Source: Begonia masoniana | Lineage: Eukaryota > Streptophyta > Magnoliopsida > Cucurbitales > Begoniaceae | Length of the DNA stretch: 64,000 bases | NCBI GenBank assembly: GCA_022432975.1 | Contig: CM039508.1 | Span: 26,175,999 to 26,239,998 of the forward strand | Direction: 5' to 3' | Part shown: positions 43,901 through 55,729 of the stretch, one piece after another | Position numbering within the stretch: the stretch's first letter is position 1 | Layout of the letters: each line of letters opens with the position of its first letter | Position numbers and translations under genes: made by a program | Notes under the pieces: generated by a model | Database searches by the model: none | What the model was told of the DNA's origin: nothing | What the model saw: the letters and a program-made list of their open reading frames with translations, nothing else

Positions 43901-46900
43901 GTTCACCGGTAGAAGTGAACTACAGGCAGAAGTGAACTGTTCACAGGTAGAAGTGAACTACAGGCAGAAGTGAACTGTTCACAAGTAGAAGTGAACTACA
44001 CTGTTCACAGGTAGACGTGAACTACACTGTTCACTGGTAGAAGTGAACTACACTGTTCACAGGTAGAAGTGAACTACACTGTTCACCACTAGAAGTGAAC
44101 TACACTATTCACAGGTAGAAGTGAACTACAGGCAGAAGTGAACTGTTCACAGGTAGAAGTGAACTGTTCACAGGTAGAAGTGAACTACAGGCAGAAGTGA
44201 ACTGTTCACAGGTAGAAGTGAACTACACTGTTCACAGGTAGAAGTGAACTACACTGTTCACAGGTAGAAGTGAACTACACTGTTCACAGGTAGAAGTGAA
44301 CTACACTGTTCACAGGTAGAAGTGAACTACACTGTTCACAGGTAGAAGTGAACTACACTGTTCACAGGTAGAAGTGAACTACACTGTTCACAGGTAGAAG
44401 TGAACTGTTCACAGGTAGAAGTGAACTACAGGCAGAAGTGAACTGTTCACAGGTAGAAGTGAACTACACTGTTCACAGGTAGAAGTGAACTGTTCACAGG
44501 TAGAAGTGAACTGTTCACAGGTAGAAGTGAACTACACTGTTCACAGGTAGAAGTGAACTGTTCACAGGTAGAAGTGAACTACAGGCAGAAGTGAACTGTT
44601 CACAGGTAGAAGTGAACTACAGGCAGAAGTGAACTGTTCACAGGTAGAAGTGAACTGTTCACAGGTAGAAGTGAACTACACTGTTCACAGGTAGAAGTGA
44701 ACTACACTGTTCACAGGTAGAAGTGAACTACAGGCAGAAGTGAACTGTTCACAGGTAGAAGTGAACTACACTGTTCACAGGTAGAAGTGAACTACAGGCA
44801 GAAGTGAACTGTTCACAGGTAGAAGTGAACTGTTCACAGGTAGAAGTGAACTACACTGTTCACAGGTAGAAGTGAACTGTTCACAGGTAGAAGTGAACTA
44901 CACTGTTCACAGGTAGAAGTGAACTACACTGTTCACAGGTAGAAGTGAACTGTTCACAGGTAGAAGTGAACTGTTCACAGGTAGAAGTGAACTGTTCACA
45001 GGTAGAAGTGAACTACAGGCAGAAGTGAACTGTTCACAGGTAGAAGTGAACTACACTGTTCACAGGTAGAAGTGAACTACACTGTTCACAGGTAGAAGTG
45101 AACTACAGGCAGAAGTGAACTGTTCACAGGTAGAAGTGAACTGTTCACAGGTAGAAGTGAACTACAGGCAGAAGTGAACTGTTCACAGGTAGAAGTGAAC
45201 TACAGGCAGAAGTGAACTGTTCACAGGTAGAAGTGAACTACACTGTTCACAGGTAGAAGTGAACTACACTGTTCACAGGTAGAAGTGAACTACACTGTTC
45301 ACAGGTAGAAGTGAACTGTTCACAGGTAGAAGTGAACTACAGGCAGAAGTGAACTGTTCACAGGTAGAAGTGAACTGTTCACAGGTAGAAGTGAACTGTT
45401 CACAGGTAGAAGTGAACTGTTCACAGGTAGAAGTGAACTACACTGTTCACAGGTAGAAGTGAACTGTTCACAGGTAGAAGTGAACTACAGGCAGAAGTGA
45501 ACTGTTCACAGGTAGAAGTGAACTGTTCACAGGTAGAAGTGAACTGTTCACAGGTAGAAGTGAACTGTTCACAGGTAGAAGTGAACTACAGGCAGAAGTG
45601 AACTGTTCACAGGTAGAAGTGAACTACACTGTTCACAGGTAGAAGTGAACTACACTGTTCACAGGTAGAAGTGAACTGTTCACAGGTAGAAGTGAACTAC
45701 ACTGTTCACAGGTAGAAGTGAACTACACTGTTCACAGGTAGAAGTGAACTACACTGTTCACAGGTAGAAGTGAACTACACTGTTCACAGGTAGAAGTGAA
45801 CTGTTCACAGGTAGAAGTGAACTACACTGTTCACAGGTAGAAGTGAACTACACTGTTCACAGGTAGAAGTGAACTACAGGCAGAAGTGAACTGTTCACAG
45901 GTAGAAGTGAACTGTTCACAGGTAGAAGTGAACTACAGGCAGAAGTGAACTGTTCACAGGTAGAAGTGAACTACACTGTTCACAGGTAGAAGTGAACTAC
46001 ACTGTTCACAGGTAGAAGTGAACTACAGGCAGAAGTGAACTGTTCACAGGTAGAAGTGAACTACACTGTTCACAGGTAGAAGTGAACTACAGGCAGAAGT
46101 GAACTGTTCACAGGTAGAAGTGAACTACAGGCAGAAGTGAACTGTTCACAGGTAGAAGTGAACTGTTCACAGGTAGAAGTGAACTACAGGCAGAAGTGAA
46201 CTGTTCACAGGTAGAAGTGAACTACAGGCAGAAGTGAACTGTTCACAGGTAGAAGTGAACTACAGGCAGAAGTGAACTGTTCACAGGTAGAAGTGAACTA
46301 CAGGCAGAAGTGAACTGTTCACAGGTAGAAGTGAACTACACTGTTCACAGGTAGAAGTGAACTACAGGCAGAAGTGAACTGTTCACAGGTAGAAGTGAAC
46401 TGTTCACAGGTAGAAGTGAACTACAGGCAGAAGTGAACTGTTCACAGGTAGAAGTGAACTGTTCACAGGTAGAAGTGAACTACACTGTTCACAGGCAGAA
46501 GTGAACTGTTCACAGGTAGAAGTGAACTACACTGTTCACAGGTAGAAGTGAACTACACTGTTCACAGGTAGAAGTGAACTACAGGCAGAAGTGAACTGTT
46601 CACAGGTAGAAGTGAACTACACTGTTCACAGGTAGAAGTGAACTACAGGCAGAAGTGAACTGTTCACAGGTAGAAGTGAACTACAGGCAGAAGTGAACTG
46701 TTCACAGGTAGAAGTGAACTGTTCACAAGTAGAAGTGAACTGTTCACAGGTAGAAGTGAACTACACTGTTCACAGGTAGAAGTGAACTACACTGTTCACA
46801 GGTAGACGTGAACTACACTGTTTACAAGTATAAGTGAACTACAGGCAGAAGTGAATTGTTCACAGGTAGAAGTGAACTGTTCACAGGTAGAAGTGAACTA

Positions 46901-47412
46901 CAGGCAGAAGTGAACTGTTCACAGGTAGAAGTGAACTGTTCACAGGTAGAAGTGAACTACAGGCAGAAGTGAACTGTTCACAGGTAGAAGTGAACTGTTC
47001 ACAGGTAGAAGTGAACTACACTGTTCACAGGTAGAAGTGAACTGTTCACAGGTAGAAGTGAACTACACTGTTCACAGGTAGAAGTGAACTACACTGTTCA
47101 CAGGTAGAAGTGAACTACACTGTTCACAGGTAGAAGTGAACTACACTGTTCACAGGTAGAAGTGAACTACAGGCAGAAGTGAACTGTTCACAGGTAGAAG
47201 TGAACTACACTGTTCACAGGTAGAAGTGAACTACACTGTTCACAGGTAGAAGTGAACTGTTCACAGGTAGAAGTGAACTGTTCACAGGTAGAAGTGAACT
47301 ACACTGTCACAGGTAGAAGTGAACTGTTCACAGGTAGAAGTGAACTACAGGCAGAAGTGAACTGTTCACAAGTAGAAGTGAACTACACTGTTCACAGGTA
47401 GACGTGAACTAT
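40987..47412. repeat. 6.4-kb hairpin minisatellite
   Basis: Units are GTTCACAGGTAGAAGTGAACT (21 bp), the same with ACACT added (26 bp), and the shorter ACAGGCAGAAGTGAACT (17 bp), in irregular order; I estimate about 270 units. Each 21-mer carries GTTCAC and GTGAAC as inverted arms around eight bases, and adjacent units meet as GTGAACTGTTCAC, so every unit and every join is self-complementary. Most units are identical; diverged units cluster at 43480-44110 and 46720-46870. No coding or promoter signal. It has no counterpart sequence in the sister LTRs, which hold different arrays at the equivalent place. Confidence 0.95.
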
Positions 47413-48115
47413 ACTTAACAGGAAGACATATGAACAGGGATCATAAAAACAGACGGCATAAAAACCTCAAACCCCAAAGCTCGATTCAAAACATAATTTT
47501 AAACCTGTTAGAGAACACGACAGAGGTTTAGGAAATCAAACTGCATGGATAGCTCTAAAACTGAACCGATCCACGCACAACAAAATAGAGATTTCCAAAC
47601 GATTATAAAACATTTCAAGAGACAACTATCAACTGTCAAACAGAAGTTTTAAATATATCAACAGAAAGTTTGTACATCGTTTTAAAATCCCAAAAGCTGT
47701 ACAGAACTTGACATAACTTTAGAAAAATACATCCTTACAGGAAATACATTTGTCTGACTGCAGCAACCACCCCATGAGCTAATCCTCCCAACTACATCAA
47801 CTCATCATCTTATGGCACAATGTCCTCTTCTGGAGGATCCATACCTACAACAGGGAGTTCAACTATGAGCCTAGAGCTCAGTAAGAACATACAATGCAAA
47901 GTGATGCATATGCTGTGCATGAACATTTTCAAATACATGAACGTTACATTACATTACGTTTCACTGGAAAGAAATGTATAAGTGGGAGGAAGAGCTGGCG
48001 CAACAGGAGTACATGCCACAACAGGACATAACAGGAGTACATGACAGGATGCCAGTCCTCGTTCACACTTAACCATACATTACATTCACATTTTAGCTTC
48101 CATTACTTCAAATCT

Positions 48116-49253
48116 TGATGTGAACCAAGAAGCGATAAATCTCAAAATCAAGGACCATGATCTATTAGAAGATAAAAGAGGTCCAACGAACAAAGCTTCA
48201 CATGGTTTAGTCTTGGAAGCCCGAGGAAAAGAGCCATCACAACAAAAACAAGAGACTATAAAAATAAATAGCTTTGTAGCATGGAAGTGGGCCCCACGAA
48301 CTTGGCAAAAGAAGACCCATAAGGCACAGAGTTGGGCTCCACAAATCCCAATGGATTGGAAAGAGAAGGGTAAAGATCCACGCAAGCTACAAAGAGATAA
48401 AGATTCACGTGGGTTGGAAAGAGATAAAGATCCACATAACTTGGTTTATGATGTGATCCAAGTTGAGACCAGATCAAGGCCCAAGAACAAAGATTCAATT
48501 GAAGATACGGGCGGCCTAATGAGCAGAGTAAGAAGCCCAAGATTATTGAAAGATCTTTTGAAGCAAGGGAAGCCGAAGATGCATGAAGATTTGGAAGGAT
48601 GCGACGCACATGCACATGTAAGAATTAAAACACATGTGCCATGCACATGCACATGTAAGAATTAAAAAGTCACATGCGAAGCACATGCAAATCCAAACAA
48701 ATCACGTATGAGAGATTTTATCCGAAGAATCTACTCAAATCAATTCAAATCATATTCAAACTTAGTTTAAACGTGAGATGATATCTTACCATGCAAATGA
48801 TCATTATCTCACGATTTTATTAGTTATTTTATTTTTATTTTCGTTTTTTATTATTATTTAATTTAATTTTAATGTGTAGCCTATTTAATGACAAAACTAT
48901 TTGATTTAATGAAGAACAAGTTTGAATTAAAAAAGTTGAGTTTTTAGAGAGAATTTCTCTTTAGTTCTTTGCGAAGAACAACGATCTTCTTCAAGTCACG
49001 CTTGAAGAATCTCGCTTGATAGCTTTGGTTCTTACCAACGAGTTTGGTCTGGGTCAAGCTCCTGTTTTGATAGCTTCGGTTCAGCCAACAGGTATGGCTC
49101 GGGTCAAGCTCCTGTTTTGATAACTAGGGTTCCATCGAATTTTTCGATTGGGGTCTTAGTTCCTTACTTTGTTCTTGAATCAAAAAGGCGTTCATTTCAA
49201 TTATTCCGCGTTGTTGTCGGGTCCCGGGTCCTTTCGATCCGAGGTTCGCATCA
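48116..49253. mobile_element. 1.14-kb solo LTR-like insertion, TSD AATCT, 11-bp inverted ends
   Basis: The ends are TGATGTGAACC and GGTTCGCATCA, inverted repeats of 11 bp with one mismatch and of TG...CA type. AATCT lies on both sides (48111-48115 and 49254-49258). The host LTR continues across the insertion. It has the content of an LTR rather than a DNA transposon: 5-bp duplication, no transposase, TTTTAATT blocks, and duplicated ACATGCACATGTAAGAATTA near 48612 and 48643. The plus-strand frame 48120-48665 (181 codons, charged) has no recognisable domain. A diverged relative lies at 25648-26285. Confidence 0.75.
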
Positions 49254-49479
49254 AATCTGGTGCTGAAAACATTTACATGGTTTTACAGAAAACGTGGATG
49301 CATGAATAGATATGATGCTTAAACTCAACACACACAGGTGACAGAATAAAAACTACGGGAAACAGAACACAAAGAACACGTTTAACTTAAAGCATAACCT
49401 ACGACCTAACTACCCGAACCAAAACCTAGTATCTCCTTGCTGTAGGGCCTTAAGGGCCAACTTATACGCATGAACTTAC

Positions 49480-49527
49480 CTGTTGCTGTAGAGTTGCAAG
49501 TCTTGAACGTCTCGGTTATACACGGAC
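49480..49527 (-). promoter_or_regulatory. Predicted leader mini-exon of LTR ending at 50136
   Basis: It is 48 nt, after GTTTTAG and before GTAAGT (49474-49479), ending CAACAG. A donor AAAG/GTAATC at 49734-49739 predicts an upstream intron of 212 nt. Confidence 0.5.
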
Positions 49528-50136
49528 CTAAAACATGCATGTAAAGAAAATAAACAGAGCTGCAAATGCTAACTAATAACTTGGTAGAACATGTTCCAGA
49601 CTCCATTCAAATCTTTAGAAAACAAACCAGCGTGTTTTCATACAAAAACAGTGAGTTTTCTCAAAATATCATAACCCTTAACTTCCGTAAAACTCACATC
49701 TTAACTTGTCCAAACTCGTTAACTAGGTTAGATGATTACCTTTGCTGAAGGAAGCAGAAGAAAACAGAAGAAACAAGTTTTGGAGATTTGTCTCAGTCGT
49801 CTGGAAGAGAGAAAACAGAGAAGAGGATGAAAATGAAGGTTTACGTAGAAGAGAAGAGAAGAGAAGAGAAGACAATAGGTAGGTTTCTCAGCAAGTTATG
49901 GACATTTGACAACCATCCATTGGCTCCCTCCCACCTACCTTAATTCCTTCCCAATTTACCTCTCCATGCATTTCTAACTAAAACATTATTTAGTTAATCG
50001 ATTCGGTCTCACGAATCACCCTCGTTCGATTAAACACGTCGACAATTTCATTAAAAACAGTCATTGCATTAATATCAGAGTAATTCAGCTTAATTATTCA
50101 GGGAATAATTACATAGGCAAAATGTCGGGTGTTACA

Positions 50137-52720
50137 ATATGTTTATTCTAGTTTCTATGCGAAATGAACTAGATATTTATGTGCCCGCATCTCTATCTTC
50201 ACGTGACTTCCATCATTCCAACTTCCTCTAGTGAAACCCTACCGATCGATACTGTCGTACAAGCCAAGCACTGAAACATATCTTCCACGTCTACCACAAC
50301 CATATTAATTTTCATGAATGTCTTCATTATATTTTTTATGTGATGTTCAAACTATGAGCATAATGCTCAGTAAACAATGAGAATCAATAATATTCATGCC
50401 ACATGATGTAGTTTTATAAATCGTGCACAACATTTTTTTTTTTCATTTATTAGTTTGATCGTTGAGGTATCAGTCTATGGGAGATTAGGCCCCATTTGGT
50501 CCACCTCACACGGGACAACCAAAATTGAACCCCGGGGGCAAGTAAGTATCATTTGGTCCACTTCACATGGGACATCTTAACCCCCCTTCCGTATTGCATC
50601 ACTTCTATCACATTATATTATTGACAATTAGTCAAATAATATCACAACACATATCATAACATGTTATACATAATATCAAAACAAACATTTTAACATATCA
50701 CCATTAAACATTATTAATCATAATAAAACATTTCATCAATCAACACTCACAATCCTATCAACATTTAGAACCGTAGCACCTTGTGACGTAAGCTACTAAG
50801 CCAAACACATATATCATTACTTAACTCAGAGTTTTAGAACAATTCACAGCAGTTTAGTTGACTATCACTTGATATGATCAACTTGAAGAGAGAGTAGACA
50901 GAACACTAACTTTAGCGGACTGTTCAGCTTGATAATGAGAAAATGAAAATGCTAAGTCATTCTCTCTCCTTAAGTGCAAGAACTAAGAAGAGAAGAGAGA
51001 GAGAGGACATGTGAATGACTCAAATCATTGAGTCATTTCATAAATTTTTGTGGCTTAACCTTACTTTGACAACTTTGTCTACCTAGGGCTAGGTTACACC
51101 AATTAATCATTAAGTTTTGACACTTAATTTGAAGTATTTTTCGTGACTTTTCAATTCATGTTTGACACTTCATGGCCTACAGTCAACACTTCAAGTATAT
51201 TCTCTTCAATTTGACTCACTATGTTAATTTTTGCAGTGGAAGGGTGAACCCCTACTGTTCATAGGTCGGCCCTTCAAAATCGGGTTGAAATTTTTAGTGT
51301 ACATGTCAACCCCTACTGTACATGGGTCAACACGTCTCCAATATGTTTTAATTTTCAGTGAATAGGTTGACCCTTACTGTGCATGACACCCCTCATCACC
51401 TAAGTTCAAAACTTCCTAAATCAAACCTACTAAATCTTTAGAAATTCACCCATCTTCTAGCATCACATTAATAAATCTATACTACAACACAATCAACCAT
51501 TAACCAACTACATTTTTATAGCAATAACTTTAACATGAAGTCGTACATTAAAATTTCTCGGCATTACAAGGTGCCTAGGCCTTAGCTTCTGAGCACCTAG
51601 GCTTCGACGTCTCCATTGGGGCCTAGGCCACAAATTCTGGGCGTCTAGGCTCAACGGCCTCTTTTGGAGCCTAGACCATAAATTCATCGGAGCTTTAAGC
51701 CACCAGTTTTGAAAGCCTAGGCCCCAGTTGCACATAAACAGTTTTAGCTTCTCTTTTCCGTCCTCATCACGGGGTTCGACTCCAAACATATTTTGAGAAA
51801 TTTTTCTCAATAGTTAATTAATAAATAGACGTATGTAGAATAAATGATTGGGAAAAATTTATTTAATTACGTAATTTACTAAATAATGTATGTATAATCA
51901 TAGCTCAAACCAATGCTTTAACATGTGAAATGTCAGTATCAAACAAAGTATCCTTACAAACACATAAACTATATATAAATTGTTTTTTCTCAATAATTCA
52001 TTCTACTGATGCTTTATTTGATATTTCTCTTAATAATTTACGTGTTATAGGATATGTTTGAGCTTGGATTATACATAAATTGTTTAATAAACTATGAAAT
52101 TAAATTGATTTTCCCAATAATTCATTTTACATATATATAGCATATGTTTGAGTAAAATATGTAATTAAATTGATTTTTCTCAATAATTCATTCTACACAT
52201 ATAAGATATTTTTTTATACGTTTCATGACATTTTACATGTTATATCATAAGTGTGAGATTGAATTATTCATAAATGGTTTAAGAAAACATGCAATTAAAT
52301 TGACACATAATTATTGTGATGTGCATTAAATGAGACAATAAACTTGACTTAATGTATGTGCGAACACATAAATTGGGGAATTATGTATTGGTAGACATAA
52401 GAGTCATTGACATATGCTAAGTAATGAACGAGGAGTGCTACAGTCCCTACATGAAAAGCCTAAGAAGCTGCGAGCTTGTGTTACCATTGCCACATGAATG
52501 GGTAATAGATTGTTGACATTTAATAATGTTGACATGTCATCACATGTTACATAATTATAATTATCATGTGAAATAAATTAGTCTTTATGCAGAAAACCTT
52601 ATGAAAATGCACAGGAAATGATACTATCATAATATGGCACAAATATGGATTTTCAAGCGTATAAATAGAATTATTGATTGGCACGTCTTTGATATTACTT
52701 TTCTCTCACGTGACTTTGTA
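50137..52720. other. Older LTR-like DNA with degenerate repeats; no gene
   Basis: It begins with a hAT fragment in plus orientation (RNELDIY codons, 50155-50185). Next comes a minus-sense LTR-like region with CTATGAGCATAATGCTCAGTAA near 50353, a diverged form of the CTATGAGCCTAGAGCTCAGT block of the neighbouring LTRs. Further right are a three-unit repeat around GACCCCTACTGTACATGGGTC (51240-51400), GCCTAGGCC-type units (51550-51740) and AATTGATTTTTCTCAATAATTCATTCTAC units (51970-52210). The 100-codon minus-strand frame at 51508-51810 runs over the GCCTAGG repeats and is not a credible gene. Confidence 0.45.
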
Positions 52721-52939
52721 TGTGACAGCCCGAAACCAGAGCCTGATCGGGGTCCGGAATCGGAGCCATCACTCCGGGACAGTTGACAGGAAAAACGGTG
52801 ACTATTTTTTTTTGAACATTTATAAAACTTTTAAACTGGGAGCAGACAGAATTACAGAAAAGAGAAAGACAGAAAACATTACCGACTGAACTTTTAAAAC
52901 TTTAACCTTAAAGCTTAACAGAGAAGGAAAACATTTCCG

Positions 52940-54043
52940 TTGACTGGGGCGGATGACTAAGGCAAAACTGGGGCGGATGACTAAGGCAAAACTGGGGCGG
53001 ATGACAGAATTGACTTTGACTGGGGCGGATGACTAAGGCAAAACTGGGGCGGATGACTAAGGCAAAACTGGGGCGGATGACTAAGGCAAAACTGGGGCGG
53101 ATGACTAAGGCAAAACTGGGGCGGATGACAGAATTGACTTTGACTGGGGCGGATGACAGAATTGACTTTGACTGGGGCGGATGACTAAGGCAAAACTGGG
53201 GCGGATGACTAAGGCAAAACTGGGGCGGATGACAGAATTGACTTTGACTGGGGCGGATGACTAAGGCAAAACTGGGGCGGATGACAGAATTGACTTTGAC
53301 TGGGGCGGATGACAGAATTGACTTTGACTGGGGCGGATGACTGAGGCAAAACTGGGGCGGATGACAGAATTGACTTTGACTGGGGCGGATGACTAAGGCA
53401 AAACTGGGGCGGATGACAGAATTGACTTTGACTGGGGCGGATGACTAAGGCAAAACTGGGGCGGATGACTAAGGCAAAACTGGGGCGGATGACAGAATTG
53501 ACTTTGACTGGGGCGGATGACAGAATTGACTTTGACTGGGGCGGATGACTAAGGCAAAACTGGGGCGGATGACAGAATTGACTTTGACTGGGGCGGATGA
53601 CAGAATTGACTTTGACTGGGGCGGATGACTAAGGCAAAACTGGGGCGGATGACTAAGGCAAAACTGGGGCGGATGACAGAATTGACTTTGACTGGGGCGG
53701 ATGACTAAGGCAAAACTGGGGCGGATGACTAAGGCAAAACTGGGGCGGATGACTAAGGCAAAACTGGGGCGGATGACTAAGGCAAAACTGGGGCGGATGA
53801 CAGAATTGACTTTGACTGGGGCGGATGACAGAATTGACTTTGACTGGGGCGGATGACTAAGGCAAAACTGGGGCGGATGACTAAGGCAAAACTGGGGCGG
53901 ATGACAGAATTGACTTTGACTGGGGCGGATGACTAAGGCAGATACTGGGGCGGATGACAGAATTGACTTTGACTGGGCGGCGATACTGAGGCAAAACTGG
54001 GGCGGATGACTAAGGCAAAACTGGGGCGGATGACTAAATTTTC
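52940..54043. repeat. 24/28-bp tandem array (GGGGCGGATGAC...)
   Basis: Two units alternate irregularly: GGGGCGGATGACTAAGGCAAAACT split as GGGGCGGATGAC + TAAGGCAAAACT (24 bp), and GGGGCGGATGAC + AGAATTGACTTTGACT (28 bp). There are about forty-two units, almost without mutation except at the left-most and right-most few (GATACTG near 53942 and 53982). Confidence 0.95.
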
Positions 54044-55056
54044 AAGGCAGAATTTGACAACTCTTTAACAGAAAGATATACCAACAGAGAGCAGAAAAAC
54101 AGAAACATAAAAATCTCAGATTCTCAAACCAATTCAAAACATGGGTTCCTCGAACACAACGAAGGCATAACAGGAACTTAAGAAAGATCACACTACATGG
54201 ATAGCTCTAAAACCAGAAACTATCCATGCACAGACTAACAGAAAATATTCCAAACAAATTCCAGAATACTTCAAAAAATAATTCAACTGTCAAATACAGA
54301 GGTTTTAAACATCAATACAGGTTCCATACATCGTTTTCCACAAAGTAGTACAGAACTGGACCTACATTTCAAATGTTTTTAGACTTCAAAAGATGGTACA
54401 ATATTGGACATAACTTCAGAAAACACATTCTCACAGGATTAACTTTTGTCTGACTGCAGCAACCAAACCCCGTGAGCCCGATCCTCCAACTACATCAGCT
54501 CGTCATTTTGAGGCACAAGGTCCTCATCTGGAGTATCCGTACCTACAACAGGGAGTTCATCTATGAGCCTAGAGCTCAGTAAGAACATACTAGAATGCAG
54601 TGTGCATATGCTATGCATGAACATTTTCAAATACATGAACATTACATTACATTACATTACATTACATTACGTTTCACTGGACAGGAAGGTATAAGTGGGA
54701 AGAGGAGCTAGCGCAACAGGAGTACATGCCACAACAGGACATAACAGGAGTACATGACAGGATGCCAGTCCTCGTCCACACTTAACCATACATTACATTA
54801 CAGGTTTTATCTTACTTAACTTCAAACCGTGTGCAGAAAACCTTTTCATGACTTTCAGAGAAAAACGTGTATGCATGAACATTCATAGACAGACAACAGA
54901 ATAATAAGCAGAATATAAAACAGAACATAAAACAGAACACACTTAACCTAAAACATAACCTATGGCTTAACTACCCAACAGAAATCCCGACAACATAAAA
55001 CCTAGTACCTCCGTATTGTAGGGCCTTAAAGGCCAAACCTATACGTATGAACTTAC

Positions 55057-55104
55057 CTGTTTGCAGCAATTCAGTGTGCTCGAACGTCCCTGGAGAGCTC
55101 GGAT
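55057..55104 (-). promoter_or_regulatory. Predicted leader mini-exon of the gypsy LTR
   Basis: It is 48 nt, after ATGTTACAG and before GTAAGT (55051-55056). A donor AAAG/GTGAGC (55306-55311) predicts a 207-nt first intron (55105-55311). The next acceptor of the element lies 12 nt before the gag ATG (62159-62160). Confidence 0.5.
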
Positions 55105-55689
55105 CTGTAACATGAATGTACAGAATTTAAACGCTACAAATGCTAACTAATATCTCGTAGGAAATGCAGCAAACACACTTAAACACTTTAGAAAACACAC
55201 CAACGTGTTTTCATCCAAAACAGTGAGTTTTCACCAAAAACCGAAACCCTAAACTTCGGTAAAAACTCACTTTAAACTTGTCCAAACTTGTTAGCATTAA
55301 AAGACGCTCACCTTTGCTGAAGAAAACAGAGAAATGCTGGAGAAACAAAGTGTGGAAGTTTTGTTTCAATCGCCTGGAAGAGAGAAAGCCGAGAGAGATG
55401 AGAGGAAGCAGAGAAGTGAATGAACATTCACGTAGGAGGATGAACTTAGCTTCCTCAGCAAGTTGCCACTTGGCAATCATCCATTAGCTTACTCCCACCA
55501 ACCTTAATTTCTCTCCAATTTGCCCTTCCATGCATTTCAAACTTATGTTTTGGTTTAGTTACACATTAGTTTAGTTCTCCACTAATTATTCCAACAATTC
55601 CACCAAAACATTCCTTTGTATTAATACAATATTAATCCCATTTAAATGATCCGAGAAAACTATTACATGGCAAAATGCCGGGTGTTACA

Positions 55690-55702
55690 TTCCACCCACC
55701 TT
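55690..55702 (-). other. Polypurine tract
   Basis: On the minus strand it reads AAGGTGGGTGGAA directly before the 3-prime LTR start TGTAACACCC. It is the plus-strand primer site of the element. Confidence 0.85.
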
Positions 55703-55729
55703 AACAGAAATTTTGTCCCCAAAATTTGC

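Larger units (their letters stand above)
40987..50136 (-). mobile_element. LTR with a giant array, left end missing, carrying a nested solo LTR
   Basis: The right end is GTCGGGTGTTACA (50124-50136). The part from 47413 to the right follows the LTR at 52721-55689 block by block (ACTGCATGGATAGCTCTAAAAC, CTACAACAGGGAGTTCA, CTATGAGCCTAGAGCTCAGT, GTAGGGCCTTAAGGGCC). The TGTGACAGCCC end expected on the left is absent: the array starts at 40987 directly beside the hAT relic, so the left end was deleted or replaced. No PBS or internal region is present. The open frame at 48120-48665 belongs to the nested element. Confidence 0.75.
52721..55689 (-). mobile_element. 3-prime LTR of the gypsy element
   Basis: 2,969 bp, from TGTGACAGCCCGAAACC to GCCGGGTGTTACA. 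It contains the array at 52940-54043, an ATTAC run of six units near 54645-54668, the mini-exon at 55057-55104 and a predicted 207-nt leader intron. Compared with the 5-prime LTR it lacks about 140 bp next to the array (present at 62525-62665). The flanking target base pairs on the left are TTGTA; the matching duplication lies outside the window. Confidence 0.9.

Noticed and set aside
40987..47412. CRISPR-like or centromeric-satellite reading of the 6.4-kb array
   Set aside because: There are no unique spacers and the genome is a plant's. Unit sizes of 17-26 bp and the location inside an LTR do not fit the usual 150-180-bp centromeric satellite.
48086..48615. Minus-strand frames of 99 and 119 codons opposite the 48-kb element
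   Set aside because: They are antisense shadows of the same LTR-like insertion.
48120..48665. 181-codon frame as a gene
   Set aside because: It lies wholly inside a TSD-flanked solo LTR-like element and includes its terminal repeat; no domain seen. Reported only as part of the element.
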